DNA of 33,381 nt from Butyricicoccus pullicaecorum DSM 23266 (lineage in GTDB: Bacteria; Bacillota; Clostridia; Oscillospirales; Butyricicoccaceae), in assembly GCF_900167005.1 (NCBI RefSeq), contig NZ_FUXW01000012.1, positions 24,001-57,381 of the forward strand. The letters run 5' to 3'. Made by a program: the position numbers and the translations under genes. Shown piece after piece: positions 17,346 through 25,812 of this stretch; position 1 is the stretch's first letter; each line of letters starts with the position of its first letter. The notes under the pieces were generated by a model. It worked only from the letters and a program-made list of their open reading frames with translations, did no database searches and had not been told where the DNA came from.

Positions 17346-18290
17346 ATGAGCAAAACATACGCATTCGGCGTGGATATCGGCGGAACGACCATTAAAATGG
17401 GTCTGTTTGAGACCAACGGCAAGCTGCTCGAGATGTGGGAGATTCCGACCCGCACCGAAGCCGACGGCAAGTTCATCTTAAATGATATTGCACAGGCTGT
17501 GGACGATAAGCTGAAAGAAAAGAAGATTTCCACCTTGGACGTGGAGGGCATCGGACTGGGCGTACCCGGTCCGGTTGGCCCGGACGGCACGGTGTTTAAG
17601 TGCGTTAATCTGGGCTGGGATGTGTTCAACGTCGAGCATCGACTGGGTGTACTGACCGGCCTGCGCGTCAAAGCCGGAAATGATGCCAACGTCGCGGCAT
17701 TGGGCGAGATGTGGCAGGGCGGCGGTGCAGGCTACCAGAATATCGTCATGGTCACGCTGGGTACCGGTGTCGGTGGTGGTATCATCATCGATGGCCGCAT
17801 TCTGCCCGGCATCAATGGCGCAGCCGGTGAGATCGGTCATCTGCCGGTCGAGGACAACCAGCCCGAGACCTGCACCTGCGGCAATCAGGGCTGCCTTGAG
17901 CAGTACAGCTCGGCGACTGCAGTTGCACGCAGCGCCCAGCGTTATCTCGACGAGCACCCGGAGGCCGAGACCAGCCTGCGCGGTGTACAGAACATCGAGG
18001 CCAAGGACGTGTTTGACGCGGCAAAGCAGGGCGACAAGGTTGCACTGGAGCTGACCGAGCGTGCGTGCGCATATCTCGGCAAGGGACTTGCTATGATCGC
18101 ATGCGTGGTCAATCCGGAAGCCTTCGTCATCGGCGGCGGTATGGCGCGTGCAGGTGAGATTCTCATGGAATCGGTTCGCCGCAACTTCAAGCAGAAGGCC
18201 TTCCACGCCTCGCGTGAGACCGAGTTTAAGGAAGCAAAGCTGGGCAATAATGCCGGAATCTATGGCGGCGTGCGTATGCTGCTGAGCTGA
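17346..18290 (+). CDS. ROK family sugar kinase (glucokinase-like)
   Basis: Cytoplasmic 314-aa ROK kinase. ATP-phosphate loop FGVDIGGTTIKMGLF at the N-terminus, GVPGPVGPDG, catalytic region GNDANVAALGE, then the ROK signature GTGVGGGIIIDG...GEIGH with the zinc-binding CTCGNQGC and EQYSSA. There is no N-terminal helix-turn-helix, so it is a kinase and not a ROK repressor. AAGGGGAAG precedes the ATG. It lies between the isomerase and the ABC importer genes; it would phosphorylate the hexose (probably glucose) released from the glycoside, committing it to glycolysis. Confidence 0.9.
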   Translation: MSKTYAFGVDIGGTTIKMGLFETNGKLLEMWEIPTRTEADGKFILNDIAQAVDDKLKEKKISTLDVEGIGLGVPGPVGPDGTVFKCVNLGWDVFNVEHRLGVLTGLRVKAGNDANVAALGEMWQGGGAGYQNIVMVTLGTGVGGGIIIDGRILPGINGAAGEIGHLPVEDNQPETCTCGNQGCLEQYSSATAVARSAQRYLDEHPEAETSLRGVQNIEAKDVFDAAKQGDKVALELTERACAYLGKGLAMIACVVNPEAFVIGGGMARAGEILMESVRRNFKQKAFHASRETEFKEAKLGNNAGIYGGVRMLLS

Positions 18291-18307
18291 GAGAGGAAGA
18301 AAAAGAC

Positions 18308-19393
18308 GTGAAAAAGATGAAAAGATTTGCCGCTTGGGTGCTGGCGGCTGCCATGCTGACCGGCCTGACTGCCTGTGGAGGCGGCAGCGAAGAGCAGGCT
18401 GACGCGGGTGAAAACGCGGACAAGACCCATATTTATGTGCTGACCGCAGCCGAGGATCACGGCTGGACGGGTTCGGTTGCAACCTTTGCCAAGGAAAAGG
18501 TTGCCGAGATCAACGAGGAAGGTAAGTATTCGGCAGAGGTTATCACGGCCTCCGATGCTGCCGAGCAGATCACCAAGCTTGAGGATATTGCAGCTTCGGG
18601 CGGCGAGAACATCGCGGTTGTGATTCAGCCGATGGACGACACCGTACAGTCGGCCATCCAGCAGGTCATCGAAGCGGATATCCCGTACGTCACTTTTGAC
18701 CGCATCATCGATGCGGTCGCACCGCAGGCAGTTTCCAACGTCAAGGGTGACAATCAGGGCGTTGGCGCGGGCGCTGCGGCCTACTTCGTATCGCTTGGCT
18801 TGACTCCTGGTGAGACCGTCTATGTCTACGAGGGCGATACCTCGTCGGTTACCACCCTGCGCAATCAGGGCTTCACCCAGTACCTCACCGGTGAGCTGGA
18901 ATTTGACGGCCAGACCATCCCGGAGGACAAGAAATGGAGCGAGGACGATCTGAATGCGATTGTATATTCGGGCGCGATGAACTGGAGCCGCTCGGAGACC
19001 AAGGAGTCCTTCGAGTCGCTCATGGGCGATACGGCTAACACCGCGATCAAGTGGTTCTATGCCGAGGATGACGAGCTGACCATGGGCATTCTGGAAGCCC
19101 TTCAGGGCGGCGGCATTGCCGAGGATGCCAAGGCGGCATTTCTGGCAAATAAGCCGGTCATTACCGGCTGCGGCGGACTGGGTGAACTGTACGACGTACT
19201 CAAGGGCGAGAGCTATCAGGATATTGCGTTCCAGCTGGGTGGCTTGATGTCGGTTACGTACAGCCCGGCCATGATCCAGACCGCGATCACCGACATGACC
19301 GATTATCTGGACGGCAAGGCGGTCGAGCAGGATCACGTCATCGCCTGTGAGAATGTCACCGCGGAGAATGTAGACGAATACCCCGCATTCTAA
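18308..19393 (+). CDS. Sugar ABC transporter substrate-binding lipoprotein
   Basis: 361-aa periplasmic-binding-type 1 (RbsB/XylF/ChvE-like) protein. It has a Lys-rich signal peptide and lipobox GLTAC with the lipidated Cys at 23, so it is anchored outside the membrane. The mature part shows the family pattern HIYVLTAAEDHGWTGS, VVIQPMDDTVQSAI and VTFDRIIDA. The GTG at 18308 is favoured as start because GAGAGGAAG sits at the correct distance; an ATG nine bases later is too far away. Binds a sugar or glycoside for the ABC genes that follow. A small hairpin separates it from the ATPase gene. Confidence 0.88.
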   Translation: MKKMKRFAAWVLAAAMLTGLTACGGGSEEQADAGENADKTHIYVLTAAEDHGWTGSVATFAKEKVAEINEEGKYSAEVITASDAAEQITKLEDIAASGGENIAVVIQPMDDTVQSAIQQVIEADIPYVTFDRIIDAVAPQAVSNVKGDNQGVGAGAAAYFVSLGLTPGETVYVYEGDTSSVTTLRNQGFTQYLTGELEFDGQTIPEDKKWSEDDLNAIVYSGAMNWSRSETKESFESLMGDTANTAIKWFYAEDDELTMGILEALQGGGIAEDAKAAFLANKPVITGCGGLGELYDVLKGESYQDIAFQLGGLMSVTYSPAMIQTAITDMTDYLDGKAVEQDHVIACENVTAENVDEYPAF

Positions 19394-19400
19394 ACTTTTG

Positions 19401-19426
19401 GGAGCCATAGCAATATGGCTCCTTTT
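19401..19426 (+). terminator. Intra-operon attenuating hairpin after the binding-protein gene
   Basis: GGAGCCATA (19401-19409) and TATGGCTCC (19414-19422) form a perfect 9-bp stem with a 4-nt loop and a TTTTCT tail. Placed between the binding protein and ATPase genes, it likely acts as a partial terminator or 3'-end stabiliser, giving more binding protein than membrane components. Confidence 0.65.
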
Positions 19427-19444
19427 CTATGACAGGAGGAAACC

Positions 19445-20935
19445 ATGAAACTGTTAGAGATGCACGGCATCTATAAGTCATTTTGCGGGGTGCCGGTGCT
19501 GGAAGATGTGCCGCTGAGCGTCAAACGAGGCGAAGTACACGCGCTGCTCGGAGAAAACGGTGCAGGCAAGTCCACGCTGATGAATATTCTGACCGGTGTA
19601 CATAGCCGAGACGAGGGCACGATCTATTTTGATGGAGAAGACTGTCAGCACATGACGGTCACGCAGGCCGAGAAGCTGGGAATTGCATTTGTGCATCAGG
19701 AGCTCAACCTGTTTGAGGACCTGACCGTGTGGGAGAATATTTTTCTGACGCGAGAGTACACCAAAGCGTTTGGCCGGGTGGATAAAAAGCGTATGGTGGA
19801 GCAGGCGCAGGCATTTTTTACCCGGATGGGGGTGCACTTGGACCCGCTGGCGCTGGTCGGCGACCTTAAAATCAGCGAAAAACAGCTGCTCGAGATTGCC
19901 AAGGCGCTGTTTTTCCAAGCCAAACTGCTCATTTTGGACGAGCCGACTACTTCACTCAGTCAAAATGAGATTGCGCACCTGTTCGACATGATCGGCAGAC
20001 TCAAAGAAAAGGGCATTTCGTTCCTGTTCATCTCGCATAAGATGCCCGAGATCTTTCAGATTGCAGACCGGTATACCGTGCTGCGAAACGGTAAATTTGT
20101 GCGCACGGGCGAGATTTCCGAGATCACGCCGGACGAGATCACCGCGCTCATGGTGGGAAAATCCGGTCTGACGAACGACATTTACCGTCCCCGTCCGACT
20201 GGAGAGACCGTGCTCAAACTCGAGCATTGGAGCGGAGACGGTTTTGCCGACGTCGATCTGGAAGTCAAGCGCGGTCAGATCATCGCGCTGACCGGCTTGC
20301 AGGGCTCGGGCAGCGGGGAAGTGCTGCAAAGTATTTTCGGCTGCCGTGCAGTGGACGGCGGCACGATGGAGGTCTTTGGAAAACAAGTGCAGCCCGGTTC
20401 CATCCATCGCGCCATGCGGGCCAAGATCGCTATGCTGCCTGGTGACCGCAAGGAGAACTCGGTCGTACCCGACATGAATCTGCTGGAAAATATGTATCTG
20501 GCTGAGCATACGCTGTCGCTCGGTGATTTTTGCATCCATAAGCGGCTGGAAAACCAGCGTTTTGACCACTATCGAGAGCTGCTGCATATTCGCATGAACC
20601 AGCCCGCGGACAGCATTCTGTCACTCAGCGGCGGCAATCAACAAAAGGTATTTTTAGCCCGCTGGCTCAATACCAACGCTGAGCTTTTGCTGCTCGATAA
20701 CCCGACGCAGGGCATCGACGTGGGTGCCAAGGCTGAGATCTACGAGTTGATGCTGGAGCTTGCCGCGTCGGGAAAGACCATCTTGCTCAGCACACAGGAA
20801 ATTCCAGAGATTTACAAGACCGCCGATGCCTGCGCGGTGTTTTATAACGGCAGGCTGATGAAAATACTGGCGCATGACGAGGTCGACGAGGAGACCGTTA
20901 TGCGCTATGCAACAAATGCGAATGAGGTGTCGTAA
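19445..20935 (+). CDS. Sugar ABC transporter ATP-binding protein (tandem NBD, RbsA/MglA-like)
   Basis: 496-aa cytoplasmic ATPase with two nucleotide-binding domains. NBD1: Walker A GENGAGKST (36-44), Walker B LLILDEPTTSL, degenerate signature ISEKQLL. NBD2: degenerate Walker A (LQGSGSGE, no Lys), intact signature LSGGNQQK, and LLLLDNPTQGIDVG, where Asn replaces the catalytic Glu. One canonical and one degenerate site is normal for this CUT2 family, though the DN variant is less usual. GGAGG lies before the ATG. Powers the permease encoded 2 bp downstream. Confidence 0.92.
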   Translation: MKLLEMHGIYKSFCGVPVLEDVPLSVKRGEVHALLGENGAGKSTLMNILTGVHSRDEGTIYFDGEDCQHMTVTQAEKLGIAFVHQELNLFEDLTVWENIFLTREYTKAFGRVDKKRMVEQAQAFFTRMGVHLDPLALVGDLKISEKQLLEIAKALFFQAKLLILDEPTTSLSQNEIAHLFDMIGRLKEKGISFLFISHKMPEIFQIADRYTVLRNGKFVRTGEISEITPDEITALMVGKSGLTNDIYRPRPTGETVLKLEHWSGDGFADVDLEVKRGQIIALTGLQGSGSGEVLQSIFGCRAVDGGTMEVFGKQVQPGSIHRAMRAKIAMLPGDRKENSVVPDMNLLENMYLAEHTLSLGDFCIHKRLENQRFDHYRELLHIRMNQPADSILSLSGGNQQKVFLARWLNTNAELLLLDNPTQGIDVGAKAEIYELMLELAASGKTILLSTQEIPEIYKTADACAVFYNGRLMKILAHDEVDEETVMRYATNANEVS

Positions 20936-20937
20936 CC

Positions 20938-21960
20938 ATGAGCAAACAGAATCGATTGTCGCCATCCAAACTGTTGGCGCAGTACCACTATGTGGTCGTG
21001 TTTTTAGTCGTCTTTGCCGTGTATGCCGCGGCAAGTTCCAGCCTGACGTGGAATGGCATGATGAATATTTTCCGTCACTCGGCGGTCATTGGTATTTTGG
21101 GCTTGGGTATGGGACTCATCTGCCTGACCGGTGAAATTGACCTTTCGGTCGGCTCCATGCTGGCGCTTTTGAGTGGATTTTCGGTCGTGGTATTTAACCT
21201 GACCGATAGCATTGCCGTGACCTTGCTGTTTGCCGTGGTGTGCGGTGCATTGCTCGGACTGCTCAACGGTTTTTTGGTCGGCGTTGCCGAGATGCCTGCA
21301 TTCATCGTCACCCTGGCGACCATGCTGATTTATCGCTCAATTGCGCAGTACGCCTGCCAAAATCTGGATAAGGAACTCATTGGCGGCGGCAGTTCGGTGT
21401 ATCGCATGATCACCGATCATAACAGTTATCAGAGCTTTTACCAGCTGGGCAATGGCCGTCTGCTGACTATCCCGGTGGTCGGCATCATTCTGACTGTGAT
21501 GACGCTGGTACTGGTCTATGTCACTACGAGCACCAAGTACGGCAAAAAGCTGTATGCTGTCGGCAGCAACCAGAAAGCCGCACGTCTGGCTGGTATCAGT
21601 GTGAGCAAGATCAAGCTGTCCGCCTTCGTGCTGACCGGTATGCTGGCCGGCTTGGGCGCATTTCTATGGATTGTCATGAACGCCTCGGCAGATCCGGCGA
21701 CCACTGGCAACAGCTATGAGATGTACGCCATCGCTGCTGCGGTACTGGGCGGCATCAGTATGTCGGGCGGCCGCGGCCGGTGCCTGGGCGTGTTGTTCGG
21801 CGCGATGTCTTACACGGTCATTGACAAGATCATCGTTGCTCTTAAGATGGATTCGCTCATCAATGACGCGATCAAGGGCGTTATCCTGCTGCTGGTTATC
21901 TTCATTCAGGTCGCAGGTCCGCGCATGCGTTCCAGACTGCACGGCAAAAAGTCAGTGTAA
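20938..21960 (+). CDS. Sugar ABC transporter permease (RbsC/MglC-like)
   Basis: 340-aa integral membrane permease of the CUT2 family with about eight to ten membrane segments. Family motifs include ICLTGEIDLSVGSMLAL near residue 60-76, GLLNGFLVG, AEMPAFIVTLATM, and the conserved loop AVGSNQKAARLAGI that contacts the ATPase. It lies 2 bp after the ATPase gene with AATGAGGTG as ribosome site. Last gene of the central operon; the next gene has its own promoter. Confidence 0.92.
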   Translation: MSKQNRLSPSKLLAQYHYVVVFLVVFAVYAAASSSLTWNGMMNIFRHSAVIGILGLGMGLICLTGEIDLSVGSMLALLSGFSVVVFNLTDSIAVTLLFAVVCGALLGLLNGFLVGVAEMPAFIVTLATMLIYRSIAQYACQNLDKELIGGGSSVYRMITDHNSYQSFYQLGNGRLLTIPVVGIILTVMTLVLVYVTTSTKYGKKLYAVGSNQKAARLAGISVSKIKLSAFVLTGMLAGLGAFLWIVMNASADPATTGNSYEMYAIAAAVLGGISMSGGRGRCLGVLFGAMSYTVIDKIIVALKMDSLINDAIKGVILLLVIFIQVAGPRMRSRLHGKKSV

Positions 21961-21964
21961 GTTA

Positions 21965-21993
21965 CTGCAAGAAAGCATAGGTTATGGTATAAT
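21965..21993 (+). promoter_or_regulatory. Promoter of the AraC-GH39 regulator gene
   Basis: An extended -10, TGGTATAAT (21985-21993), with a weak -35 CTGCAA (21965-21970) at 17-bp spacing. It lies 43 bp upstream of the regulator ATG and directly after the permease stop. Confidence 0.6.
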
Positions 21994-22035
21994 ACTGTCA
22001 GGAATACATCATAGAGATAAGGGTACATAAAGAAT

Positions 22036-23232
22036 ATGAGTGGAAATTTGAAAAAAGAGATTTTGCCAATTTATATTTCCAATGTCCAACAGCAGTTTGA
22101 CAGTTTTCATCAGGATGCCGAACTGTTTTATGTGCTCGAGGGCAGTATGGAAATTACGATGGGAGATTATCATACCCATCTGAAATATGAAGACATTTTT
22201 GTGGTTAATTCTAATCGTGGATACAGCTATAAGGCATCCAAAGACGTGCTGTTTGTCAAGATATCCATTCCGTATCAGATTATAAGCAGCATAGTCAAGA
22301 GCACGGATGTGGTTTTCTTGTGCGACTCCACTCGAGATGAGAACCATCAGTACGATGTCCTGCGCCGCTTGTTTAAAAACCTGCTCAACCGGTATTACAG
22401 CGTGCGCGATCGGGAGAATGATTTTGGCTACAAAGCGCTGTGCTATCAGGTACTGGACATTCTTTCCACACATTTTCTGCTGCGCATCACCGACCAGGGC
22501 AGTACAGATGATAGGGAGCGGTTTGACGACCGGATTGTGCAGATCAATAACTACATCCATGCCAATTATAATCATCCCATCAGCTCAAAAGATCTGGCAG
22601 ACAAACTGCATTTGTCGCAGAGCTATTTGTCACGTTTTTTCAAAAAGACCTATGGCATGAGCTTTACCGAGTATTTGACCAACATTCGGCTTTATCATGC
22701 GATGGATGACCTGCTCTATACCAATACCCCCATCACGCGCATCGCCTTTGACAATGGATTTGCCAACATTGCGGCGCTGACCAAGGTGTTTAAGGACAGT
22801 TATGGGGAAACGCCGTCCTCCATGCGCAAGAACCAGAAAAACAAGGCACAAGGTGCAGAGCCTGCGGATAACAGCCCGGTGGTCAAGCAGCGTCTGGAAA
22901 ATTACCTGCGTTCGAGTGGGGAAGAGCAGGAGCTTATCCCGGAAAACAACGACCAGACCGAGAACTGCTCGGTGGCTGCCAGTCAGCCGCTGGTTGGATT
23001 CTGGGGAGATACCATCAACATCGGTGCGGCAAGCGACCTGCTCAAGTCCGAAGTGCGCGACCATATTATTATGCTCAAAGAGCTGCTGGGTTTCCGGTAT
23101 GTCCGTTTTTGGAACATCTTCTCCGAGGAAATGTTCATTCAGCCCACGGTTGAAACAGATGATTATAATTTTTCCAAGCTGGATGCGATCATTGATTTTT
23201 TTGCTCGAGCACGAGCTCAAACCCTATATTGA
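22036..23232 (+). CDS. AraC family regulator, N-terminal part of a frameshifted AraC-GH39 fusion
   Basis: The readable frame gives 398 aa. Residues about 5-95 look like a cupin sensor (MEITMGDYHTHLKYEDIFVV). Residues about 172-265 are the AraC double helix-turn-helix (ISSKDLADKLHLSQSYLSRF and ITRIAFDNGFANIAALTKVF). After a low-complexity linker, a GH39-like domain begins near 320 (GFWGDTIN, RFWNIFSEEMF) and is broken at a T7 run at 23196-23202; the last residues, ARARAQTLY, are out of frame. With one T fewer, the product would be 805 aa, a known clostridial architecture. DNA binding may survive in the truncated form. Located centrally among the catabolic operons, it is their likely activator. 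The ribosome site is weak (AAGGG). Confidence 0.85.
   Translation: MSGNLKKEILPIYISNVQQQFDSFHQDAELFYVLEGSMEITMGDYHTHLKYEDIFVVNSNRGYSYKASKDVLFVKISIPYQIISSIVKSTDVVFLCDSTRDENHQYDVLRRLFKNLLNRYYSVRDRENDFGYKALCYQVLDILSTHFLLRITDQGSTDDRERFDDRIVQINNYIHANYNHPISSKDLADKLHLSQSYLSRFFKKTYGMSFTEYLTNIRLYHAMDDLLYTNTPITRIAFDNGFANIAALTKVFKDSYGETPSSMRKNQKNKAQGAEPADNSPVVKQRLENYLRSSGEEQELIPENNDQTENCSVAASQPLVGFWGDTINIGAASDLLKSEVRDHIIMLKELLGFRYVRFWNIFSEEMFIQPTVETDDYNFSKLDAIIDFFARARAQTLY
23196..23202 (+). other. T7 homopolymer frameshift site
   Basis: Seven T's in GATTTTTTTGCTC. With six, the reading DFLLEHELKPYIELG continues directly into the GH39-like frame to 24454; with seven, the frame ends at 23232. So a single extra T (true mutation, phase-variable tract, slippage site or assembly error) separates the two halves. 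Confidence 0.8.
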
Positions 23233-24454
23233 ACTGGGCCTGAAACCCAAACGCTTGTATCGTGACGTGCAGAATGCTATTATCGAGGAGCGCCATAACA
23301 TTTATCACATCGAGGTACCGGCGTATCGCAAGGTCATCAGTGCGATGATGCGCCATTTCCACAATCGATATCGCCGTAGTGAGCTGAACACCTGGCGTAT
23401 GGAATTATGGTTCCATGAAGATCAGTGGGGGAAGAAGGGGGCAGCGGAACGGTATTTTGAACGCTTTGAGGTCATCTATGAGACGGTTAAGCAGTATGCC
23501 GATCATCTGGAGGTCGGCGGCTGCGGCCTGCGCATCGGCTTTTCCGACATTGAAAGCCAGACCCTACCGTTCCTGCGCCAGTGGAGCGAGCAAAATTGTC
23601 CGCCGGATTTTATCTCGGTGCTGTATTATCCGTACGAGCGAGGCGAGGTCAATCAGGACCGGTATTCCAGACGGTCGTCAGACAATGAAGGCATGATGCA
23701 TAAGGTAGCGGTGATGCGGGAAATCATGGGCAAGGCCGGAATGTCGCGCACCAAACTGTATATCACCGAGTGGAATCTGACCGTTTCCGACCGCAATTAT
23801 ATCAATGATACCTGCTTTAAGGGTGCATATATCGTCAAGAATATCATTGACAATTATGGACAGCTCGATCTGCTGGCTTACTTTTTCGGCAGTGACCGTG
23901 TGTCCGAGTATTTTGACTCACGCGGTTTGCTGCACGGCGGATCGGGCCTCATCAGCAAAGATGGTATTTTGAAACCTGCCGGGTATGCCTTCCGTTTTCT
24001 GAGCTGGTTGTACAATTACTTTGTCGTGAAGGGCAAAAACTTTATTGTAACGACGGACGGACACGATTCCTACGCCATCGTGTGCCATAACCAAAAGGCG
24101 CTTAACTATAATTACTATCTGACCCGAGAGGATGAGATTCCCAAGGACAGCATCTGGAAATATTTCGAGGATCAGGAGAGCCTGCACCTGAATTTACAGC
24201 TCAAAGATGTCAAAAACGGGAAGTACCAGGTCAAAACCTATCAGATCAACGAAAAGATCGGCAGTCCCATTCATTTCTGGGCGGAGATGGGGTTCGAGAC
24301 CGAGCTGTCGCGCAAGGACATTGCCTACTTGCAGCGGGTGTGCGGGCCGCGCCTGACCATCCGCACCGAGCAGGCATCCGAGCACACACTGCCGATTGTG
24401 TGCAACATGAAAGCCAACGAATTCTGCTTTATTCGCGTGCGAAAACTATCATAA
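23203..24454 (+). pseudogene. GH39-like C-terminal domain of the frameshifted AraC-GH39 protein
   Basis: About 417 codons, in frame +1 relative to the AraC part, continue the GH39-like TIM barrel and its beta-sandwich tail with no further stop. The nucleophile region is recognisable as LYITEWNLTVSDRNYINDT (E578 in corrected numbering; compare TEFN in GH39 beta-xylosidases). The acid/base region reads WRMELWFHEDQW, where the family has WNEP, so N-E is replaced by F-H (or shifted by one residue to HE). This suggests a weak or non-catalytic, ligand-sensing domain. There is no ribosome site at its beginning, so it is unlikely to be expressed alone unless the frame is restored. Confidence 0.78.
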
Positions 24455-24505
24455 TGGAAAAAGAGCCGTCGCGGGCATTCGCGGCGGCCTTGTCTTTTGC
24501 CGGAG

Positions 24506-24542
24506 AAGGTCAAAAAACAGCGATTGTTTTTGACCTTTTTTT
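24506..24542 (+). terminator. Terminator after the AraC-GH39 gene
   Basis: AAGGTCAAAAA (24506-24516) pairs with TTTTTGACCTT (24527-24537), followed by a T run to 24542. A smaller GC stem (GCCGTCGCG/CGCGGCGGC) lies just upstream at about 24465-24488. Confidence 0.8.
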
Positions 24543-24626
24543 GTGCCTGTTTGCAGGGAAGTCTAAAACAAGTCAAATTTGCTGTTTGTTTAGGTTGTTG
24601 CAAATGAAGTGGATAAATAAAATGTT

Positions 24627-24635
24627 TGTTATAAT
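24627..24635 (+). promoter_or_regulatory. Extended -10 promoter of the dgpABC-like operon
   Basis: TGTTATAAT fits the extended -10 TGnTATAAT and lies 62 bp upstream of the ATG at 24697. No strong -35 is present at 17 bp (AAGTGG), so activation by the adjacent AraC regulator is plausible. Confidence 0.6.
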
Positions 24636-24696
24636 CATTGTACAAAGAACGAAGAAAAACTTCCCACAAGGAAAGAAAAATGAGGAGGTCACATTT

Positions 24697-25800
24697 ATGA
24701 GTAAGTTAAAGATTGGTGTCATCGGCTGCGGCGGTATCGCAAACCAGAAGCATTTCCCCGCACTCAAGGCAAATGCCGATCTCAATGAGATCGTAGCATT
24801 CTGCGACACCCAGAAGGAGCGTGCAGAGAAGGCGGCGCAGGAGTTTGGTGCACCGGGCGCAAAGGTTTACACCGATTACCATGAGCTGCTGGCTGATCCC
24901 AATGTCGAGGTCGTTCATGTCTGCACGCCCAATGTTGCACACTGCCCGATCACCGTTGCAGCGTTCGAGGCTGGCAAGCACGTTTACTGTGAGAAGCCCA
25001 TGTCTCACTCCACTGCTGAGGCTGAGAAGATGGTCGAGGCTTGGAAGAAGTCGGGCAAGCAGTTCACCGTTGGTTATCAGAACCGTTTCCGTCCCGAGGT
25101 ACAGAACCTGCATGCAGCTTGCATGAACGATGATCTGGGCGAGATCTACTACGGCAAGGCACATGCTGTTCGTCGCCGCGGTGTTCCGACTTGGGGCGTA
25201 TTTATGGATAAGGCACAGCAGGGCGGCGGTCCGCTGATCGATATCGGTACCCACGCACTGGACATCACCCTGTGGTGCATGAACAACTATGATGTAGACA
25301 GCGTCAGCGGTTCGGTATTCTACAAGCTGGGCAGCCTGCAGCAGGCAACCGAGGGCAATCTGTTTGGACCCTGGGACCCCAACACCTTCGAGGTTGAGGA
25401 CTCTGCAATGGGCTTTGTCAAGATGAAGAACGGCGCGACCATCAATCTGGAAGCCAGCTGGGCACTGAACATTCTGGAGTCCCGCGAGGCATCTACAACC
25501 CTGTGCGGCACCAAGGCCGGCGCTGAGATCCACTCGGGCATGAGCTACTCCAAGAACGAGCTGATCTACAACCGCGGCCGCAACAATCAGCTGATGGAAG
25601 AGACCCTGTCTCCGGTCGGCGGCGTTGCATACTTCGGTGGCGGCGGCGGTGAGGAAGGCACCATCGACTGCCGTCAGTGGCTGGAAGCAGTTCAGAACGG
25701 CACGCAGCCGCTGGTCAAGCCCGAGGAAGCACTGGTTGTCACCAAGATTCTGGACGCAATTTATCAGTCCGCCAAGGAAAACAAGGAAGTCAAGTTTTAA
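24697..25800 (+). CDS. dgpA: DgpA-like Gfo/Idh/MocA oxidoreductase (glycoside C3 oxidation)
   Basis: 367-aa NAD-dependent sugar oxidoreductase. Rossmann fold GVIGCGGIANQKHFPAL at the N-terminus, EKPMSH (E99-K100-P101), and the catalytic pair in LIDIGTHALDI (D182, H186). Its length and its place directly before DUF6379 and TIM-barrel subunit genes match DgpA of the puerarin (daidzein 8-C-glucoside) pathway, which oxidises the C3 hydroxyl of the glucose so the C-C bond can be eliminated. Start chosen at 24697 with GAGGAGG 8 nt upstream; the frame is open to 24340 but those residues are not family-like. Whether the substrate is an isoflavone, flavone or other C-glycoside cannot be read from the sequence. 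Confidence 0.85.
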   Translation: MSKLKIGVIGCGGIANQKHFPALKANADLNEIVAFCDTQKERAEKAAQEFGAPGAKVYTDYHELLADPNVEVVHVCTPNVAHCPITVAAFEAGKHVYCEKPMSHSTAEAEKMVEAWKKSGKQFTVGYQNRFRPEVQNLHAACMNDDLGEIYYGKAHAVRRRGVPTWGVFMDKAQQGGGPLIDIGTHALDITLWCMNNYDVDSVSGSVFYKLGSLQQATEGNLFGPWDPNTFEVEDSAMGFVKMKNGATINLEASWALNILESREASTTLCGTKAGAEIHSGMSYSKNELIYNRGRNNQLMEETLSPVGGVAYFGGGGGEEGTIDCRQWLEAVQNGTQPLVKPEEALVVTKILDAIYQSAKENKEVKF

Positions 25801-25812
25801 GGGGGCATCGTG

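Noticed and set aside
20690-20720. Inactive ABC ATPase because NBD2 has DN instead of DE and no Walker A Lys
   Set aside because: CUT2-family ATPases normally have one canonical and one degenerate site; NBD1 keeps Walker A and B and NBD2 keeps LSGGNQQ, so an active transporter is expected.
23196-23202. Programmed ribosomal frameshifting at the T7 run
   Set aside because: No stimulatory structure or upstream SD-like element is obvious, and the required shift is +1 (or -2), not the common -1. A mutation or assembly error is simpler; kept only as an alternative in the finding.
24340-24696. 119-residue N-terminal extension of the dgpA-like protein
   Set aside because: It runs over the end of the preceding gene, its terminator and the promoter; the ATG at 24697 has a strong ribosome site and starts at the Rossmann fold.
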